Of a stretch of DNA of 64,000 nt, positions 10,143 through 21,131 are shown piece after piece; position 1 is the first letter of the stretch, and each line of letters starts with the position of its first letter. This DNA is from Pseudomonas psychrophila HA-4 (GTDB lineage Bacteria; Pseudomonadota; Gammaproteobacteria; Pseudomonadales; Pseudomonadaceae): assembly GCF_000282975.1 (NCBI RefSeq), contig NZ_ALJC01000032.1, positions 1-64,000 of the forward strand. The letters run 5' to 3'. The notes beneath the pieces are model-generated. The model made no database searches, had not been told where the DNA came from, and saw only the letters and a list, made by a program, of their open reading frames with translations. The position numbers and the translations under genes were made by a program.

Positions 10143-10293
10143 TGTAGCAGTTGACGAGCCTTGCGAGGCTACGTCCGGCGGCGCAGCCGTCGTAAACGGG
10201 TTACCGAGGTTCTTCAGTTAAATCGAGTTTTGTGGGTTTACGATCGCTTCGCAATCGGACGCAGCCTCGCAGGCTCGACAGCTGCTACGAGGT
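10143..10293. repeat. Long imperfect palindrome of the 'gtagcagttg' repeat family
   Basis: The intergenic stretch 10002-10349 holds no gene. It contains an imperfect inverted repeat of about 150 bp, starting tgtagcagttgacgagcc and ending with the inverted counterpart cgacagctgctacg, with internal inverted blocks. Related copies lie at 32626-32772 and 49449-49510. It fits an extragenic palindromic element of the kind common in Pseudomonas. Confidence 0.7.
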
Positions 10294-10311
10294 GCGTTAA
10301 CCGCTAACGTT

Positions 10312-10342
10312 GCTCTCACAGGGTGGTAGACCCTGTGAGAGC
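10312..10342. terminator. Perfect hairpin after the PQQ dehydrogenase gene
   Basis: A perfect 13-bp inverted repeat (GCTCTCACAGGGT / ACCCTGTGAGAGC) with a 5-nt loop begins 8 nt beyond the stop of the minus-strand dehydrogenase gene. No T-tract follows, so it may end or stabilise the transcript without being a classical intrinsic terminator. Confidence 0.55.
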
Positions 10343-10349
10343 TTCGCGT

Positions 10350-12341
10350 TTACTTAGGCAGTGCGTACACCACGACTTGGTCGCCGACTTGATCTTTCAT
10401 GATCGAGTTGCCGCCTGCGACAAAGGCGACGTATTGCTTGCCTTTGTATTCGTACACGGCAGGGTTGGCGACGGCGGGGGCCATCACGATGTCCGACCAC
10501 AATTCTTTACCGTCATCCAGTGAGTAGGCGCGAACCTTGGCGTCCATCGACGCACCAATGAACACCACGCCACCGGCCGTCACTGCCGGGCCGCCAATGG
10601 TTGGCGAGCCCATGTCGGCAGGCATGTACCAGCCCCATTGCTGCACCGCACCCATTGGACGACGCCATTTCACGTCACCCGTGTGCATGTCGATGGCCAC
10701 CAGTTCACCGAACGGCGGCGCCCAGCACGGCATGCCGGCCCAGTTCTGCGCGTTCAACAATGACATGCCGTAAGGCGCGCCAATCTGCGGGTAGAAGCCG
10801 TTTTCGTTGCCGGAGTCTTTAGGCTGCTTGTCGTATGACGCACGATCCCACAGCTTGATCATTTGCACGATGTGCGAGGTATTGACGATGGCAACCTGGC
10901 TGACCGGGTCGAACGCGACACCGCCCCACTGCACGCCACCGGCGCTGTCCGGGTAGGCCAGCACGCCGTTGCCTTTGAGGCCAGGCGGCGAGTACATGCC
11001 GTTGTATTCCAGGCCGTCCCACATTTTGGTGCACTGGCCAAAGCCGACAATGTCAGCGATTTTCCAGATCGCCGGTTTTTTCGACTGGTCCAGCAATGGA
11101 GCAGGTTTGGTCGGGAACGGTTGGGTCGGCGAGTACACTTCGCCAACTGCCTCACCTTTTGGCACGGGGCGCTCTTCAATCGGCCATACGTCTTCACCGG
11201 TACGACGGTCAACCGTGAACAGGAAGCCCATTTTGGTCGCCTGAACCAGCGCCGCCACAGGTTTGCCATTGACGGTGATGTCCATCAGGGTCGGGGCAGA
11301 GTTGATGTCGTAGTCCCAGATGTCGTGGTGAACCCACTGACGCGACCACACCACCTTGCCGGTGTTGATGTCGAGTGCAGTGGTCGAGGTGCCGAGAGGA
11401 ATCGGCTGTGTCCGATTGCCGCCCCAGTAGTTGGGCGACGGTGAAGACACGGGGATGTACAGCAAACCGAGGGCCGGGTCATAGGACATGGCGGTCCAGA
11501 TGTTGGCAGTACCGGTTTTCAGGGCTTCGTCATCAGGGATCGGCTTGAATTCCCACTCCAGCTCGCCAGTGCGGGCGTTGAGGGCAAACAACGAGCCTGG
11601 CGATTCGACTTCAAATTCCCAGTCTTTACCGGCCCAGCCCACGATTAGCTTGTCACCGATAACGGTGGGCGGCTGCAGCTGCGACAACGGCCATTTGGCG
11701 TTGACCTTGTTCCACTGGTTGACGTCGACCACGCCGTTTTTGCCGAAGTTTTCGCACGGCTTGCCGGTGTCAGCATCGACCGCGTAAAGCTGCGCAGTCA
11801 TGTTGCCCAGGTACACGACCTTCTGACAGGCGACGCCCGCTTGCGGGTTTTTTTCCTGCCAGTAAGCCACGCCACGAGACTTCAGTGCGGGCTGTGTTTC
11901 GGCCACTAAGGCGGACTTGGTATCAAAGGTCCATTTCTCTTTGCCCGACTCGGGATCGAGCGCAATGATCCGGTAAAAAGGCGTGCCGATGTACAGCGTG
12001 TCGTTGGCAAAAATGGGGGTGGCGGACCATACGGTCGCAGGGATTTTACCCGTGCCATCAGACATGTCGCCGGTGAAATACTGCCAGACCTTCTTCAACT
12101 GCCCGACGTTGTCCTTGTTGATTTGCGTCAGCGGTGAGTACTTCTGCGAGCTCAGTTGGCCATGAAAGCTGTCCCATTCTTTACCCGTGGGCAGCGGCAG
12201 TTTGGCGTCTTCAGCCGAGATGCTCGACTCGGCCAAGATGGGCGATGGAACCACGTAAGGCGTGTCAGCATAGGCCGTTGAAATGCCTGCCAACATGCAC
12301 AGGGCAGGTGCTGCCAGCAGGTGTTTTTTGAATCCACTCAT
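10350..12341 (-). CDS. PQQ-dependent dehydrogenase, periplasmic catalytic subunit (glucose/quinate/shikimate family)
   Basis: This 663-residue quinoprotein has a signal peptide (MSGFKKHLLAAPALCML...AYA, then DTPYV) and a beta-propeller of the glucose/quinate/shikimate dehydrogenase type. Recurrent Trp-docking segments include GKEKWTF, TGELEWEF and DGKELWSD. It oxidises a polyol or sugar acid in the periplasm and reduces ubiquinone. In most relatives four or five N-terminal membrane helices are part of the same chain; here they are a separate upstream gene. The ATG at 12341 has AAGGAG and follows the upstream stop by one base, so translation is probably coupled. No PQQ biosynthesis gene is in the window. 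The substrate is uncertain; quinate or shikimate is one candidate. Confidence 0.87.
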   Translation of the reverse strand: MSGFKKHLLAAPALCMLAGISTAYADTPYVVPSPILAESSISAEDAKLPLPTGKEWDSFHGQLSSQKYSPLTQINKDNVGQLKKVWQYFTGDMSDGTGKIPATVWSATPIFANDTLYIGTPFYRIIALDPESGKEKWTFDTKSALVAETQPALKSRGVAYWQEKNPQAGVACQKVVYLGNMTAQLYAVDADTGKPCENFGKNGVVDVNQWNKVNAKWPLSQLQPPTVIGDKLIVGWAGKDWEFEVESPGSLFALNARTGELEWEFKPIPDDEALKTGTANIWTAMSYDPALGLLYIPVSSPSPNYWGGNRTQPIPLGTSTTALDINTGKVVWSRQWVHHDIWDYDINSAPTLMDITVNGKPVAALVQATKMGFLFTVDRRTGEDVWPIEERPVPKGEAVGEVYSPTQPFPTKPAPLLDQSKKPAIWKIADIVGFGQCTKMWDGLEYNGMYSPPGLKGNGVLAYPDSAGGVQWGGVAFDPVSQVAIVNTSHIVQMIKLWDRASYDKQPKDSGNENGFYPQIGAPYGMSLLNAQNWAGMPCWAPPFGELVAIDMHTGDVKWRRPMGAVQQWGWYMPADMGSPTIGGPAVTAGGVVFIGASMDAKVRAYSLDDGKELWSDIVMAPAVANPAVYEYKGKQYVAFVAGGNSIMKDQVGDQVVVYALPK

Positions 12342-12342
12342 A

Positions 12343-12714
12343 TCACGCGCTCCTTGTTGGCTTGCCGCCAAACGTTTCAATGACGACGCCCACGGCGCAC
12401 ACGACCAGTACGGCCGCTGTCCACCAGCCATGCAGCAACAACGCGGCAAAAAACGTTCCGATCACACCGACCCAGCCCAAGAACAGGAAAAAATTCCTGG
12501 CGCCTCCGGGCCTGGTTTTGGTCAGTAAAACGCCAAGTATCAACAACACTAAGGCAGCAAGCATTGTGACAATCGCACCACCGGAACCCGTTACGCCTGA
12601 CAGCGGGGTGAAAAACCTCCACGCCGTAATGCACAAAGCAACCAGGGCCGTGATGATCACGATGTTAGCGCCAAGATGGCGCCGGGGTGGTGCAAAGGTG
12701 GCAGACGTACTCAT
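12343..12714 (-). CDS. Small four-helix membrane protein, likely membrane anchor of the PQQ dehydrogenase
   Basis: The 123-residue protein has four predicted transmembrane helices (about 15-36, 46-65, 73-94 and 97-115) and no signal peptide. Its size and helix pattern match the N-terminal membrane domain of membrane-bound PQQ dehydrogenases, which anchors the propeller and carries the quinone site. It sits one base upstream of the dehydrogenase gene with AAAGGAG before its own ATG. The anchor role is inferred from fold, position and the absence of that domain from the partner. Confidence 0.75.
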   Translation of the reverse strand: MSTSATFAPPRRHLGANIVIITALVALCITAWRFFTPLSGVTGSGGAIVTMLAALVLLILGVLLTKTRPGGARNFFLFLGWVGVIGTFFAALLLHGWWTAAVLVVCAVGVVIETFGGKPTRSA

Positions 12715-12838
12715 CCCTCTCTCCTTTTCGTGACGTACTTTTTTACATTTAGAAAAAGAGTGTAGCCAAGCTGGAGGGAAACGCCGCGATGAGGAGGAAA
12801 TCCCCGTAGGCGCCGTGGCTCCTACGGGGGGGCGAGGG

Positions 12839-14104
12839 TTAATGCGCCTGTTCAGACTGCGGCGCAGTGGGTGCGTCTTTGGTGACGTGCTTGACCAGTT
12901 TGCCGATAGTCAGGCCCTGGAACAGGATCGAAGACAGCACCACGATGTAGGTAATACTCAGGATCAGGTCGCGTTCAGGACCCAGAGGCAAGGCCAGGGC
13001 CAGGGCCACAGAAACACCGCCCCGCAGGCCGCCCCAAGTGAGGATGCGGATAGTGCCGCGCGGCACCGTACGCCAGCGGCGCAACAGCACAATGGCCGGG
13101 GCCACGGTGAGCAAACGCGAGAGCAAAATCGCCAAGGCCAACACGCTGGCTGCCAGCAAGTGCAGCCACGAAAACGGCAGCAGCAACAGCTCCATACCGA
13201 TCAACGCAAACAGCAGTGCGTTGAGCATGTCATCGAGCAATTCCCAGAAACCGTCCATGTAGCGACGGGTCATCTCGTTCATCGCCTTGTTGCGGCCCAG
13301 ATTGCCGATGATTAGACCGGCAACCACCATCGCAATAGGCGCCGATACATGCAGCTCGCTCGCCATGGCCGAGCCGCCAATCACCAGCGCCAAGGTCAGC
13401 ATCACTTCGATCTGGTACTGCTCAATGCTTTTGATCATTCGATACACCAAATAACCAATCAGGCCACCGAACACCACACCGCCAATAGCCTCGTGCGCGA
13501 ACAGCATCGCTGTGGCACTGATGCTCGGGGTTTCGCCCAGTTGCACGATGCCGAGCAACACGGTGAACACCACAACGGCGGTGCCATCATTGAACAGCGA
13601 CTCGCCCACAATGGTGGTTTTCAGCGGCTTGGAGGCATTGGCCGTACGCAGTACGCCGAGCACCGCAATCGGGTCGGTGGGGGAAATCAGCGCGCCAAAC
13701 AGCAAGCAATACATGAAGCTGATGTGCCAGCCGAACAATTCAAAAATCCAATACGCCAGGCTGCCGATGACCGTGGTTGCGATCAACACACCGACGGTGG
13801 CCAGCAGACCGATAGGCCAGCGATAGCTGCGCACGTCATTGATATTGACGTGCAAGGCACCGGCAAACAGCAGGAACGACAGCATCCAGTTCATCAGCAA
13901 ATCGCCGAAGTCGATCTGGCCGATCAGCTCTTGCACACGGTCTTCGAGCCCCGGATAACCGAGAAAACTCAACCCCTGCAACAGCAGCGAAAACATAAGG
14001 GCGGTGACCATGACGCCAATCGTGGGCGGCAGGCCGATAAAACGGAAATTCACGTACGTGAGTAGTGAGGTCAGGCAGATAAACGCAGCAACAAGCTCAA
14101 GCAT
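12839..14104 (-). CDS. Na+/H+ antiporter, CPA1 (NhaP-type) family
   Basis: This 421-residue inner-membrane protein has about 12 hydrophobic segments. It carries family motifs of monovalent cation/proton antiporters: GALISPTDPIAVLGVLR for the ion-binding Asp region, ESLFNDGTAVVVFT, and GGLRGGVSVALALALPLG near the C-terminus. It exchanges sodium or potassium for protons in pH and salt homeostasis. It appears monocistronic; a CCCCGTAGG/CCTACGGGG hairpin follows at 12802-12826. Confidence 0.92.
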   Translation of the reverse strand: MLELVAAFICLTSLLTYVNFRFIGLPPTIGVMVTALMFSLLLQGLSFLGYPGLEDRVQELIGQIDFGDLLMNWMLSFLLFAGALHVNINDVRSYRWPIGLLATVGVLIATTVIGSLAYWIFELFGWHISFMYCLLFGALISPTDPIAVLGVLRTANASKPLKTTIVGESLFNDGTAVVVFTVLLGIVQLGETPSISATAMLFAHEAIGGVVFGGLIGYLVYRMIKSIEQYQIEVMLTLALVIGGSAMASELHVSAPIAMVVAGLIIGNLGRNKAMNEMTRRYMDGFWELLDDMLNALLFALIGMELLLLPFSWLHLLAASVLALAILLSRLLTVAPAIVLLRRWRTVPRGTIRILTWGGLRGGVSVALALALPLGPERDLILSITYIVVLSSILFQGLTIGKLVKHVTKDAPTAPQSEQAH

Positions 14105-14426
14105 CCGGGATCCTGTGGTGGCGTGAGTGAATGAAAGCCCGATCAGTTCGGACTATACGTTTGATGTAATGGCAGCTGTCAGGGACACATCTTTACCCGG
14201 TACAGCCTTCGATTAGCGTATGCGTTGGAACAGGCTGCGATGATTTGATCGACAACGTGCTTGGACACGCACCCGGCGTAAAAGATCGCTGGAAGTTTAG
14301 AGGGGGGCTGTTACAACTAAGAGAGCGCTAGCAGAGCCAAGAACCTTTTGGTGGCCCAAGGCTCTTAGCCTGTGGGCGGGTGCTGATTCGGCAGGCTCGT
14401 AATGAAACTCTAAAAAGGAAATTCCA
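14105..14426 (+). other. Intergenic region upstream of the MAPEG gene
   Basis: This 322-nt stretch between divergent genes has no convincing reading frame. Around 14317-14370 the sequence could fold, with CTAAGAG and CTCTTAG about 40 nt apart and several shorter GC-rich pairings. It may be a structured leader for the MAPEG gene, but no known RNA family was recognised. Confidence 0.3.
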
Positions 14427-14813
14427 ATGACGGTTGCCTTCTGGTGTGTACTGATTGCCCTGTGTTTACCGTACGTGTGTACCGGCATTGCCAAGTTCAG
14501 CCAAGGCAAGTTCGGGCCTCGGCAGAACCACGATCCGCGTGCGTTTCTCGACACGCTGGAAGGGTTTGCTAAACGCGCTCACAACGCCCAGCTCAACAGC
14601 TTTGAAGTAACCCCGGCGTTTGCAGCGGCGGTGATCATTGCTGACATCGTGGGCAATGCCCAACCTGTGACCATCGACGTGCTGGCTGTGGTGTTTATCA
14701 CCAGCCGCCTGCTGTACATCATCTGCTACCTAGCTGACTGGGCGCTGATGCGTTCGATTGTCTGGTTAATCGGCATGGGGCTGATCGTCAGCTTCTTCTT
14801 TGTGTCGATGTAA
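14427..14813 (+). CDS. MAPEG family membrane protein
   Basis: The 128-residue protein has four predicted membrane helices and the MAPEG hallmarks: an N-terminal helix, a polar loop with FAKRAHNAQLNSFE where Arg/His/Asn/Glu line the glutathione site, and RLLYIICYLADWALMR before the last helix. The family includes glutathione S-transferases and related integral enzymes. The bacterial role is unknown. AAAAAGGAA precedes the start and a hairpin terminator follows. Confidence 0.88.
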   Translation: MTVAFWCVLIALCLPYVCTGIAKFSQGKFGPRQNHDPRAFLDTLEGFAKRAHNAQLNSFEVTPAFAAAVIIADIVGNAQPVTIDVLAVVFITSRLLYIICYLADWALMRSIVWLIGMGLIVSFFFVSM

Positions 14814-14822
14814 GTCGCAGCC

Positions 14823-14861
14823 CGTGTAGTCGAGGCCTGCGGCAACGACTACACGTTGTTT
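14823..14861 (+). terminator. Intrinsic terminator of the MAPEG gene
   Basis: Perfect 10-bp arms (CGTGTAGTCG / CGACTACACG) enclose a 13-nt loop and are followed by TTGTTT. The stem sequence resembles the dispersed 'gtagtcg' repeats, so it may be a repeat recruited as a terminator. Confidence 0.65.
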
Positions 14862-14900
14862 CACACCGAGCGTGTGGACAGTGCCCAATGGGGCAGGGTA

Positions 14901-15602
14901 TTAGGCGGTTCTTTGCTGCTTAATCCGCAAGCTTTGACGCACCTCGGCGGTGTTGTTCAGGTACTCGGCTAACCCTTTTGAGCGCAGGCTGCACGCCGCG
15001 CAATGGCCGCATCCAGCGCCTTTTATGCCGTTATAGCAAGTCAGTGTTTGGTCGCGAATCAAGTCCAATTGGTGGTGCTCGTCAGCCAGCGCCCACACTT
15101 CGGCTTTGTTTAGCCACATCAACGGCGTTTCGATGCGTACGTCGTAGGCCATGCCCAAGGTAATCGCTTGGTTAAGCGACTTCACGAACTCATCGCGGCA
15201 GTCCGGGTAGCCCGAAAAATCAGTCTCACATACGCCGGTGATGACCGTCTTGGCCTGCACTTGATAGGCGTAGATGGAGGCCAGTGTCAGAAATAAAATA
15301 TTACGCCCCGGCACGAATGTACTCGGCAAACCGGTTTCAGGATCAGAGGCATCGGGCACTGCAATGTCGTCGCGGGTCAGGCTGCTGACCGTTAATTGAT
15401 TAAGCAAGGACGCATCGAGAACGGTGTGCTTTGTAGCACCCAGTTGCTTGGAAAGGGTTTGCGCAATTTCAATCTCTGCTCGATGGCGCTGGCCATAGTC
15501 AAAGGTGATGCAGTGCACTTCGTCATAAAGGGGCAGTGCCTGCAATAAACAGGTGGTTGAGTCTTGTCCGCCACTGAAAACGATAACCGCTTTGTTAGTC
15601 AT
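14901..15602 (-). CDS. queC: 7-cyano-7-deazaguanine (preQ0) synthase
   Basis: QueC (233 residues) converts 7-carboxy-7-deazaguanine to preQ0 with ATP and ammonia, in the queuosine pathway for tRNA wobble modification. The PP-loop motif [10 protein letters not shown] is at residues 10-19, with FDYGQRH and the catalytic region [18 protein letters not shown] following. The zinc site is formed by the C-terminal cysteines in [19 protein letters not shown]. No other queuosine gene is adjacent. The ribosome-binding site is weak. Confidence 0.95.
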   Translation of the reverse strand: MTNKAVIVFSGGQDSTTCLLQALPLYDEVHCITFDYGQRHRAEIEIAQTLSKQLGATKHTVLDASLLNQLTVSSLTRDDIAVPDASDPETGLPSTFVPGRNILFLTLASIYAYQVQAKTVITGVCETDFSGYPDCRDEFVKSLNQAITLGMAYDVRIETPLMWLNKAEVWALADEHHQLDLIRDQTLTCYNGIKGAGCGHCAACSLRSKGLAEYLNNTAEVRQSLRIKQQRTA

Positions 15603-15669
15603 ATTATTTGCCTAATTAAAAATGCGCAGGGATGACGCTGTACAGCAAGGGTCGAGCTTATTCCGCGAT

Positions 15670-15714
15670 CTGTTTGAAGATCAAAAGATCGCGAGCAAGC
15701 TCGCTCCTACAGTG
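15670..15714. repeat. Partial palindromic repeat ('gatcgcgagcaagctcgctcctacag' type)
   Basis: This repeat sits in the 121-nt gap between queC and mltA. It contains AAGATCGCGAGCAAGCTCGCTCCTACAG-like sequence in its right half, with a degenerate left half (CGCGATCTGTTTGAAGATC). Better conserved copies lie at 27017-27087 and, as a variant, 37062-37148. Confidence 0.65.
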
Positions 15715-15723
15715 GGATATGCG

Positions 15724-16866
15724 TTACTGCGGCAGTGCTGCGCCTTTAGGCCACAGCAGCCAGATATTGCCTTTCTGCTTCATGTCGCCAGCAATTTGCC
15801 CGGCTTGCGGACCGGTGCCTACGAAGAAGTCAGCTCGCACTTCGCCAGCAATTGCGCCGCCTGTGTCTTGCGCGGCAACCGGGCGCACGATGGGGTGGCC
15901 ATCTGCTTGGGTCGTCGACAACCATAGCAGGCTGCCCAACGGGATGACCTTGCGATCCACCGCTACGCTGTAGCCCGGTGTGAGGGGGACGTTCAGCGAG
16001 CCGCGCGGGCCTTCGTTGCTGTCAGGGTTTTGGGTGAAAAACACGTAGCTCGGGTTGCTGGCCAGCAGTTCGTGCACACGTTCGGGGTGAGCCACCGCCC
16101 ACGCGTGAATAGTACCCATGGTCACGTCTTCTTTTTTCAGCTCGCCCTGTTCAACCAGCCAGCGGCCAATAGGTTTGTACGGGTGGCCGTTCTGGTCCGC
16201 GTAGCCAATGCGCAGTTGGCGGCCATTGTCGAGTTGCACGCGGCCAGAGCCCTGGATTTGCAGAAATTGGAGGTCCATCGGGTCGGTCAGCCATGCCAGC
16301 ACCGGGGCATTCAAGCCGTTGCTGTTGATGGTTTGTGCGGTGTCGTAAGGCTTGAGCACGCGACCTTCAAGGCGTCCGCGCAGGCGCTTGCCTTTGAGTT
16401 CAGGGTAGATGCTGTCCAGGTTCACCACGATCAGGTCGGACGGAACGCCGTAAATGGGCACGTTGGCGGTGGCGGTAGGTTTCAGGCTGCCAGGGTAAAC
16501 CGGTTCGTAATAGCCGGTGATCAAGCCGTCGCTGCTGCCTTCGGCCGAGCGCAAGCTGTACACATCGAGGTGGGTTTGCAGGAAGTTGCTGATCTCGGCC
16601 ACGCTCGGGTTGGCGGGCAAGCTGGCAGCAGCGCTGCAAATGTTGCCCCAGTTAGGGTCAGCTTTGAGGCGGGTACACGCACTGCGCCATGAGGCAAAAC
16701 CGCTTTGCAAATCGGTGCCGGTGACTTCGGGGAGGGCGCTCCAGTCAGCCTTGCTATAGGTGGTATGAGGTTCAGGTTTTGCGTTGTCTTTGTCGGTGCC
16801 ATTGCAGCCAACCAGCAGCATGACAACGGGTAACGCCCAGGCCAGAGGCTTTAAAAGTGATCTCAT
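15724..16866 (-). CDS. mltA: Membrane-bound lytic murein transglycosylase A
   Basis: MltA (380 residues) is an outer-membrane lipoprotein that cleaves peptidoglycan glycan strands to 1,6-anhydromuropeptides. The signal peptide ends in lipobox LLVG-C (Cys about 21). The MltA domain contains ITGYYEP, the 3D-like C-terminal domain has VAAQDTGGAIAGEVRADFFVG, and the catalytic Asp is expected in that AQDTGGAI segment. The ATG at 16866 has AAGGAA 8 nt upstream; an in-frame TTG directly before it is less likely. Confidence 0.95.
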   Translation of the reverse strand: MRSLLKPLAWALPVVMLLVGCNGTDKDNAKPEPHTTYSKADWSALPEVTGTDLQSGFASWRSACTRLKADPNWGNICSAAASLPANPSVAEISNFLQTHLDVYSLRSAEGSSDGLITGYYEPVYPGSLKPTATANVPIYGVPSDLIVVNLDSIYPELKGKRLRGRLEGRVLKPYDTAQTINSNGLNAPVLAWLTDPMDLQFLQIQGSGRVQLDNGRQLRIGYADQNGHPYKPIGRWLVEQGELKKEDVTMGTIHAWAVAHPERVHELLASNPSYVFFTQNPDSNEGPRGSLNVPLTPGYSVAVDRKVIPLGSLLWLSTTQADGHPIVRPVAAQDTGGAIAGEVRADFFVGTGPQAGQIAGDMKQKGNIWLLWPKGAALPQ

Positions 16867-16994
16867 CAACGGTGTTCCTTAAAGGTTGCCGAGGTCTACT
16901 GACCTGCTAGGCAATCCGTATATTTAATAGGGGTATTGGTCTTTACGCGTGACGCGAGGATACTGGCCGCCGTTTTCCGTGACGTGAAGCCACC

Positions 16995-17444
16995 ATGACT
17001 GCTAAACACTGTTTCGTTATATTGCTGGCCTGCCTCACGCTCTCGGCGTGTGGCGGCATTGATCCCGACTCACCGCTGGGTCAGCGTAAAGTGATTTTCA
17101 AGCAAATGCTCAAGACCAGCGAAGAGCTGGGCGGCATGTTGCGGGGCCGGGTTCCGTTCGATGGCCCGCGCTTTGCTGAAGCCTCTATGCAACTGGATGC
17201 GTTGGCTCACGAGCCCTGGAGGCTTTTTCCTCAGGTCAAAGAGTCGGAACAAACCAGTGCCACTGATGCCGTTTGGCAAAAGCAGGCGCGTTTTCAGTCA
17301 TTGGCGCGCGAGTTGGAAGCTGCTACGGGCGAGTTGGTGATCGCCAGTCAGGTTCAACCGTACAAAGCCCGCAACTTAACGCCAGCGGTGCAGAAAGTCG
17401 AAGACACGTGCAGCGCTTGCCACAAAGAATTCAGGAATCACTGA
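16995..17444 (+). CDS. Cytochrome c'-like lipoprotein
   Basis: The 149-residue precursor has a lipoprotein signal (lipobox LSA-C, Cys about 19). A single haem-binding motif CSACH sits at the extreme C-terminus, the position typical of the four-helix class II cytochromes c'. Aromatic and charged helices such as EPWRLFPQVKESEQTS fit that fold. Its physiological partner is unknown. It is divergent from mltA, and 161 nt of repeat sequence separate it from the convergent DUF1090 gene. Confidence 0.8.
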   Translation: MTAKHCFVILLACLTLSACGGIDPDSPLGQRKVIFKQMLKTSEELGGMLRGRVPFDGPRFAEASMQLDALAHEPWRLFPQVKESEQTSATDAVWQKQARFQSLARELEAATGELVIASQVQPYKARNLTPAVQKVEDTCSACHKEFRNH

Positions 17445-17459
17445 AGACGGCTAGAGTCA

Positions 17460-17602
17460 AAACCCCCTCACCCTAGCCCTCTCCCGGAGGGAAAGGGCAC
17501 TGATCGAGTGGTTTTTGGATTCGGAACTCGACCCTCAGGCCGCTGAAAATCTACAGCATCCCCCAGTCAGCTCCCTCTCCTTGCGGGAGAGGGCGCTTTA
17601 CC
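17460..17602. repeat. Dispersed repeat with 'CCCTCACCC..CTCTCCC' ends
   Basis: The element opens with CCCCCTCACCCTAGCCCTCT and closes with an inverted CCCTCTCCTTGCGGGAGAGGG block. Its core (gctgaaaatctacagcatcc, 17542-17561) is the reverse complement of the core of the copy at 53668-53818. Shorter relatives lie at 33983-34098, 56372-56417 and 62330-62453. All are intergenic. Confidence 0.75.
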
Positions 17603-17605
17603 GGT

Positions 17606-18001
17606 TTATTTATCCAGTTGGTCCAGCGCTTCTTGCAGTTCTTTGCGTGACTCAGCGAGCTTAGTTTTGCGCTTGTCGATTTTTTCCGCATCGCCTTTCT
17701 TCATGGCTTTATCTAAGTCTGCCTGGCGTTTGCTCACTTCGTGCTTGGCTTCCAGCACCTTGTTTTCGCGCTCTTTCTTTAGGCCCGCATCGGTGCAGTT
17801 TGCATTCACTTCGCTTAGGGCTTTTTCTAGGCCTGCTACTTGGTCGCTGTTGCCGTGGGCACGCGCTTGTTCAAGTTGCAGAGTGATGGCTTGCTTCTTG
17901 GCTGCGCAGCCCGTCAGTTCTGGGGCTTGATCAGCGGCCATCAAAGGGGCGGCCAGCAGGCCACACACAGTAAACATGACGAGTGGTGAAAAACGTTTCA
18001 T
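17606..18001 (-). CDS. DUF1090 family periplasmic protein
   Basis: The 131-residue precursor has a signal peptide (MKRFSPLVMFTVCGLLAAPLMAADQ). The mature region is Lys/Glu-rich, largely helical or coiled coil, with a cysteine pair (TGCAAKK and NANCTDAG). This is the DUF1090/YqjC pattern; the function of the family is unknown. The ATG at 18001 has GGAG 8 nt upstream. An in-frame start at 18133 would read into ligB and is rejected. Confidence 0.85.
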   Translation of the reverse strand: MKRFSPLVMFTVCGLLAAPLMAADQAPELTGCAAKKQAITLQLEQARAHGNSDQVAGLEKALSEVNANCTDAGLKKERENKVLEAKHEVSKRQADLDKAMKKGDAEKIDKRKTKLAESRKELQEALDQLDK

Positions 18002-18092
18002 AAAAGGCTCCGTGACTAAAAGGTGACAATAAACACAATTGGAAAAAACCGATGCGCAGCATACGCCTCGTATAAAGGTGCGGGTGCGGTCT

Positions 18093-19799
<1,707 letters not shown>

Positions 19800-19878
19800 T
19801 TACTGGGTATTTCGTTCTTACACAGCCCCTGTAGGCGCAATCGAGCGTCGAACGACTGCTCCTACAAAAGCCAGCCAC

Positions 19879-19912
19879 AAAAAAGCCCCGGACAGTAACC
19901 TGTCCGGGGCTT
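19879..19912 (-). terminator. Intrinsic terminator of metK
   Basis: Read on the minus strand, perfect 12-bp arms (AAGCCCCGGACA / TGTCCGGGGCTT) with a 6-nt loop are followed by a run of six T, about 10 nt after the metK stop codon. Confidence 0.92.
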
Positions 19913-19921
19913 CTGGCTTAC

Positions 19922-21112
19922 TTACAAACCGGCGGCAGAGCGCAGTTCTTCAGCGCGGTCGGTACGCTCCCACGTGAACGTGGTGAAGGTATCGTCGCCA
20001 ACCGTTTTGGTCTGCGGGGTCCGGCCGAAGTGACCGTATGCAGCAGTTTCCTGGTACATCGGGTGCAGCAGATCAAGCATTTTGGTGATGGCGTATGGAC
20101 GCAGGTCAAACACCTCACGCACCAATTTGATGATCTTGTCGTCGGAGATTTTGCCAGTGCCGAAGGTGTTCAACGAAATCGAAGTCGGTTGAGCGACGCC
20201 GATTGCGTAGGAAACCTGGATCTCGCAACGCTCAGCCAGGCCGGCAGCCACGATGTTCTTGGCCACGTAACGACCGGCGTAAGCTGCCGAACGGTCAACC
20301 TTGGATGGGTCTTTACCCGAGAACGCGCCGCCGCCGTGACGGGCCATGCCGCCGTAGGTGTCAACGATGATCTTGCGGCCGGTCAGACCGCAGTCGCCAA
20401 CCGGGCCACCGATGATGAACTGGCCAGTCGGGTTGATGTGGAACTGGGTGTCTTTGTGCAGCAGATTGGCAGGCAGTACGTGCTTGACGATCAGCTCCAT
20501 TACGCCTTCGCGCAGGTCTTTGTTCGACACTTCCGGGTTGTGCTGGGTCGACAACACGATGGCGTCGATGGCCACTACCTTGCCGTCTTCATAACGGCAA
20601 GTCACTTGCGACTTGGCGTCTGGACGCAGCCAAGGCAGCAGGCCGGATTTACGGGCTTCAGCCTGACGCTGCACCAGTTGGTGCGAGAACGTGATCGGGG
20701 CTGGCATCAGCACGTCAGTTTCGTTGCTGGCGTAGCCGAACATCAGGCCTTGGTCGCCGGCGCCCTGATCTTCAGGTTTTGCACGGTCAACACCTTGGTT
20801 GATGTCTGGGGACTGCTTGCCAATGATGTTCATCACGCCGCAGGTCGCACCGTCGAAGCCGACGTCGGAGCTGGTGTAACCAATATCGGTGATCACGTCG
20901 CGAACGATCTGTTCCAGATCAACCCAAGCCGAAGTGGTCACTTCGCCCGCGATGATTGCTACGCCGGTTTTCACCAGAGTTTCGCAGGCCACACGGGCGT
21001 GCTTGTCTTCAGCAATGATGGCGTCCAGCACCGCATCAGAAATCTGGTCGGCGATTTTGTCCGGATGCCCTTCAGACACGGACTCGGAGGTGAAAAGGGA
21101 GTATTCGCTCAT
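19922..21112 (-). CDS. metK: S-adenosylmethionine synthetase
   Basis: MetK (396 residues) makes S-adenosylmethionine from methionine and ATP. Signature segments are [18 protein letters not shown] at the N-terminus, the flexible-loop region [10 protein letters not shown], and [19 protein letters not shown]. It lies 19 nt after the ArsR/methyltransferase gene on the same strand and shares its terminator, so regulator and enzyme probably form one transcript. No SAM riboswitch was recognised; control more likely acts at the palindrome upstream of the regulator. Confidence 0.98.
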   Translation of the reverse strand: MSEYSLFTSESVSEGHPDKIADQISDAVLDAIIAEDKHARVACETLVKTGVAIIAGEVTTSAWVDLEQIVRDVITDIGYTSSDVGFDGATCGVMNIIGKQSPDINQGVDRAKPEDQGAGDQGLMFGYASNETDVLMPAPITFSHQLVQRQAEARKSGLLPWLRPDAKSQVTCRYEDGKVVAIDAIVLSTQHNPEVSNKDLREGVMELIVKHVLPANLLHKDTQFHINPTGQFIIGGPVGDCGLTGRKIIVDTYGGMARHGGGAFSGKDPSKVDRSAAYAGRYVAKNIVAAGLAERCEIQVSYAIGVAQPTSISLNTFGTGKISDDKIIKLVREVFDLRPYAITKMLDLLHPMYQETAAYGHFGRTPQTKTVGDDTFTTFTWERTDRAEELRSAAGL

Positions 21113-21131
21113 CTCGACGGTTTCCTAATAT

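Noticed and set aside
12802..12826. Hairpin as intrinsic terminator of the antiporter gene
   Set aside because: The stem is good, but no T-tract follows on the minus strand; it matches the dispersed 'gtagg' repeats, so it is mentioned only with the gene.
20930..21131. Possible SAM riboswitch before metK
   Set aside because: Only 19 nt separate metK from the upstream gene, and no riboswitch-like stems were seen.
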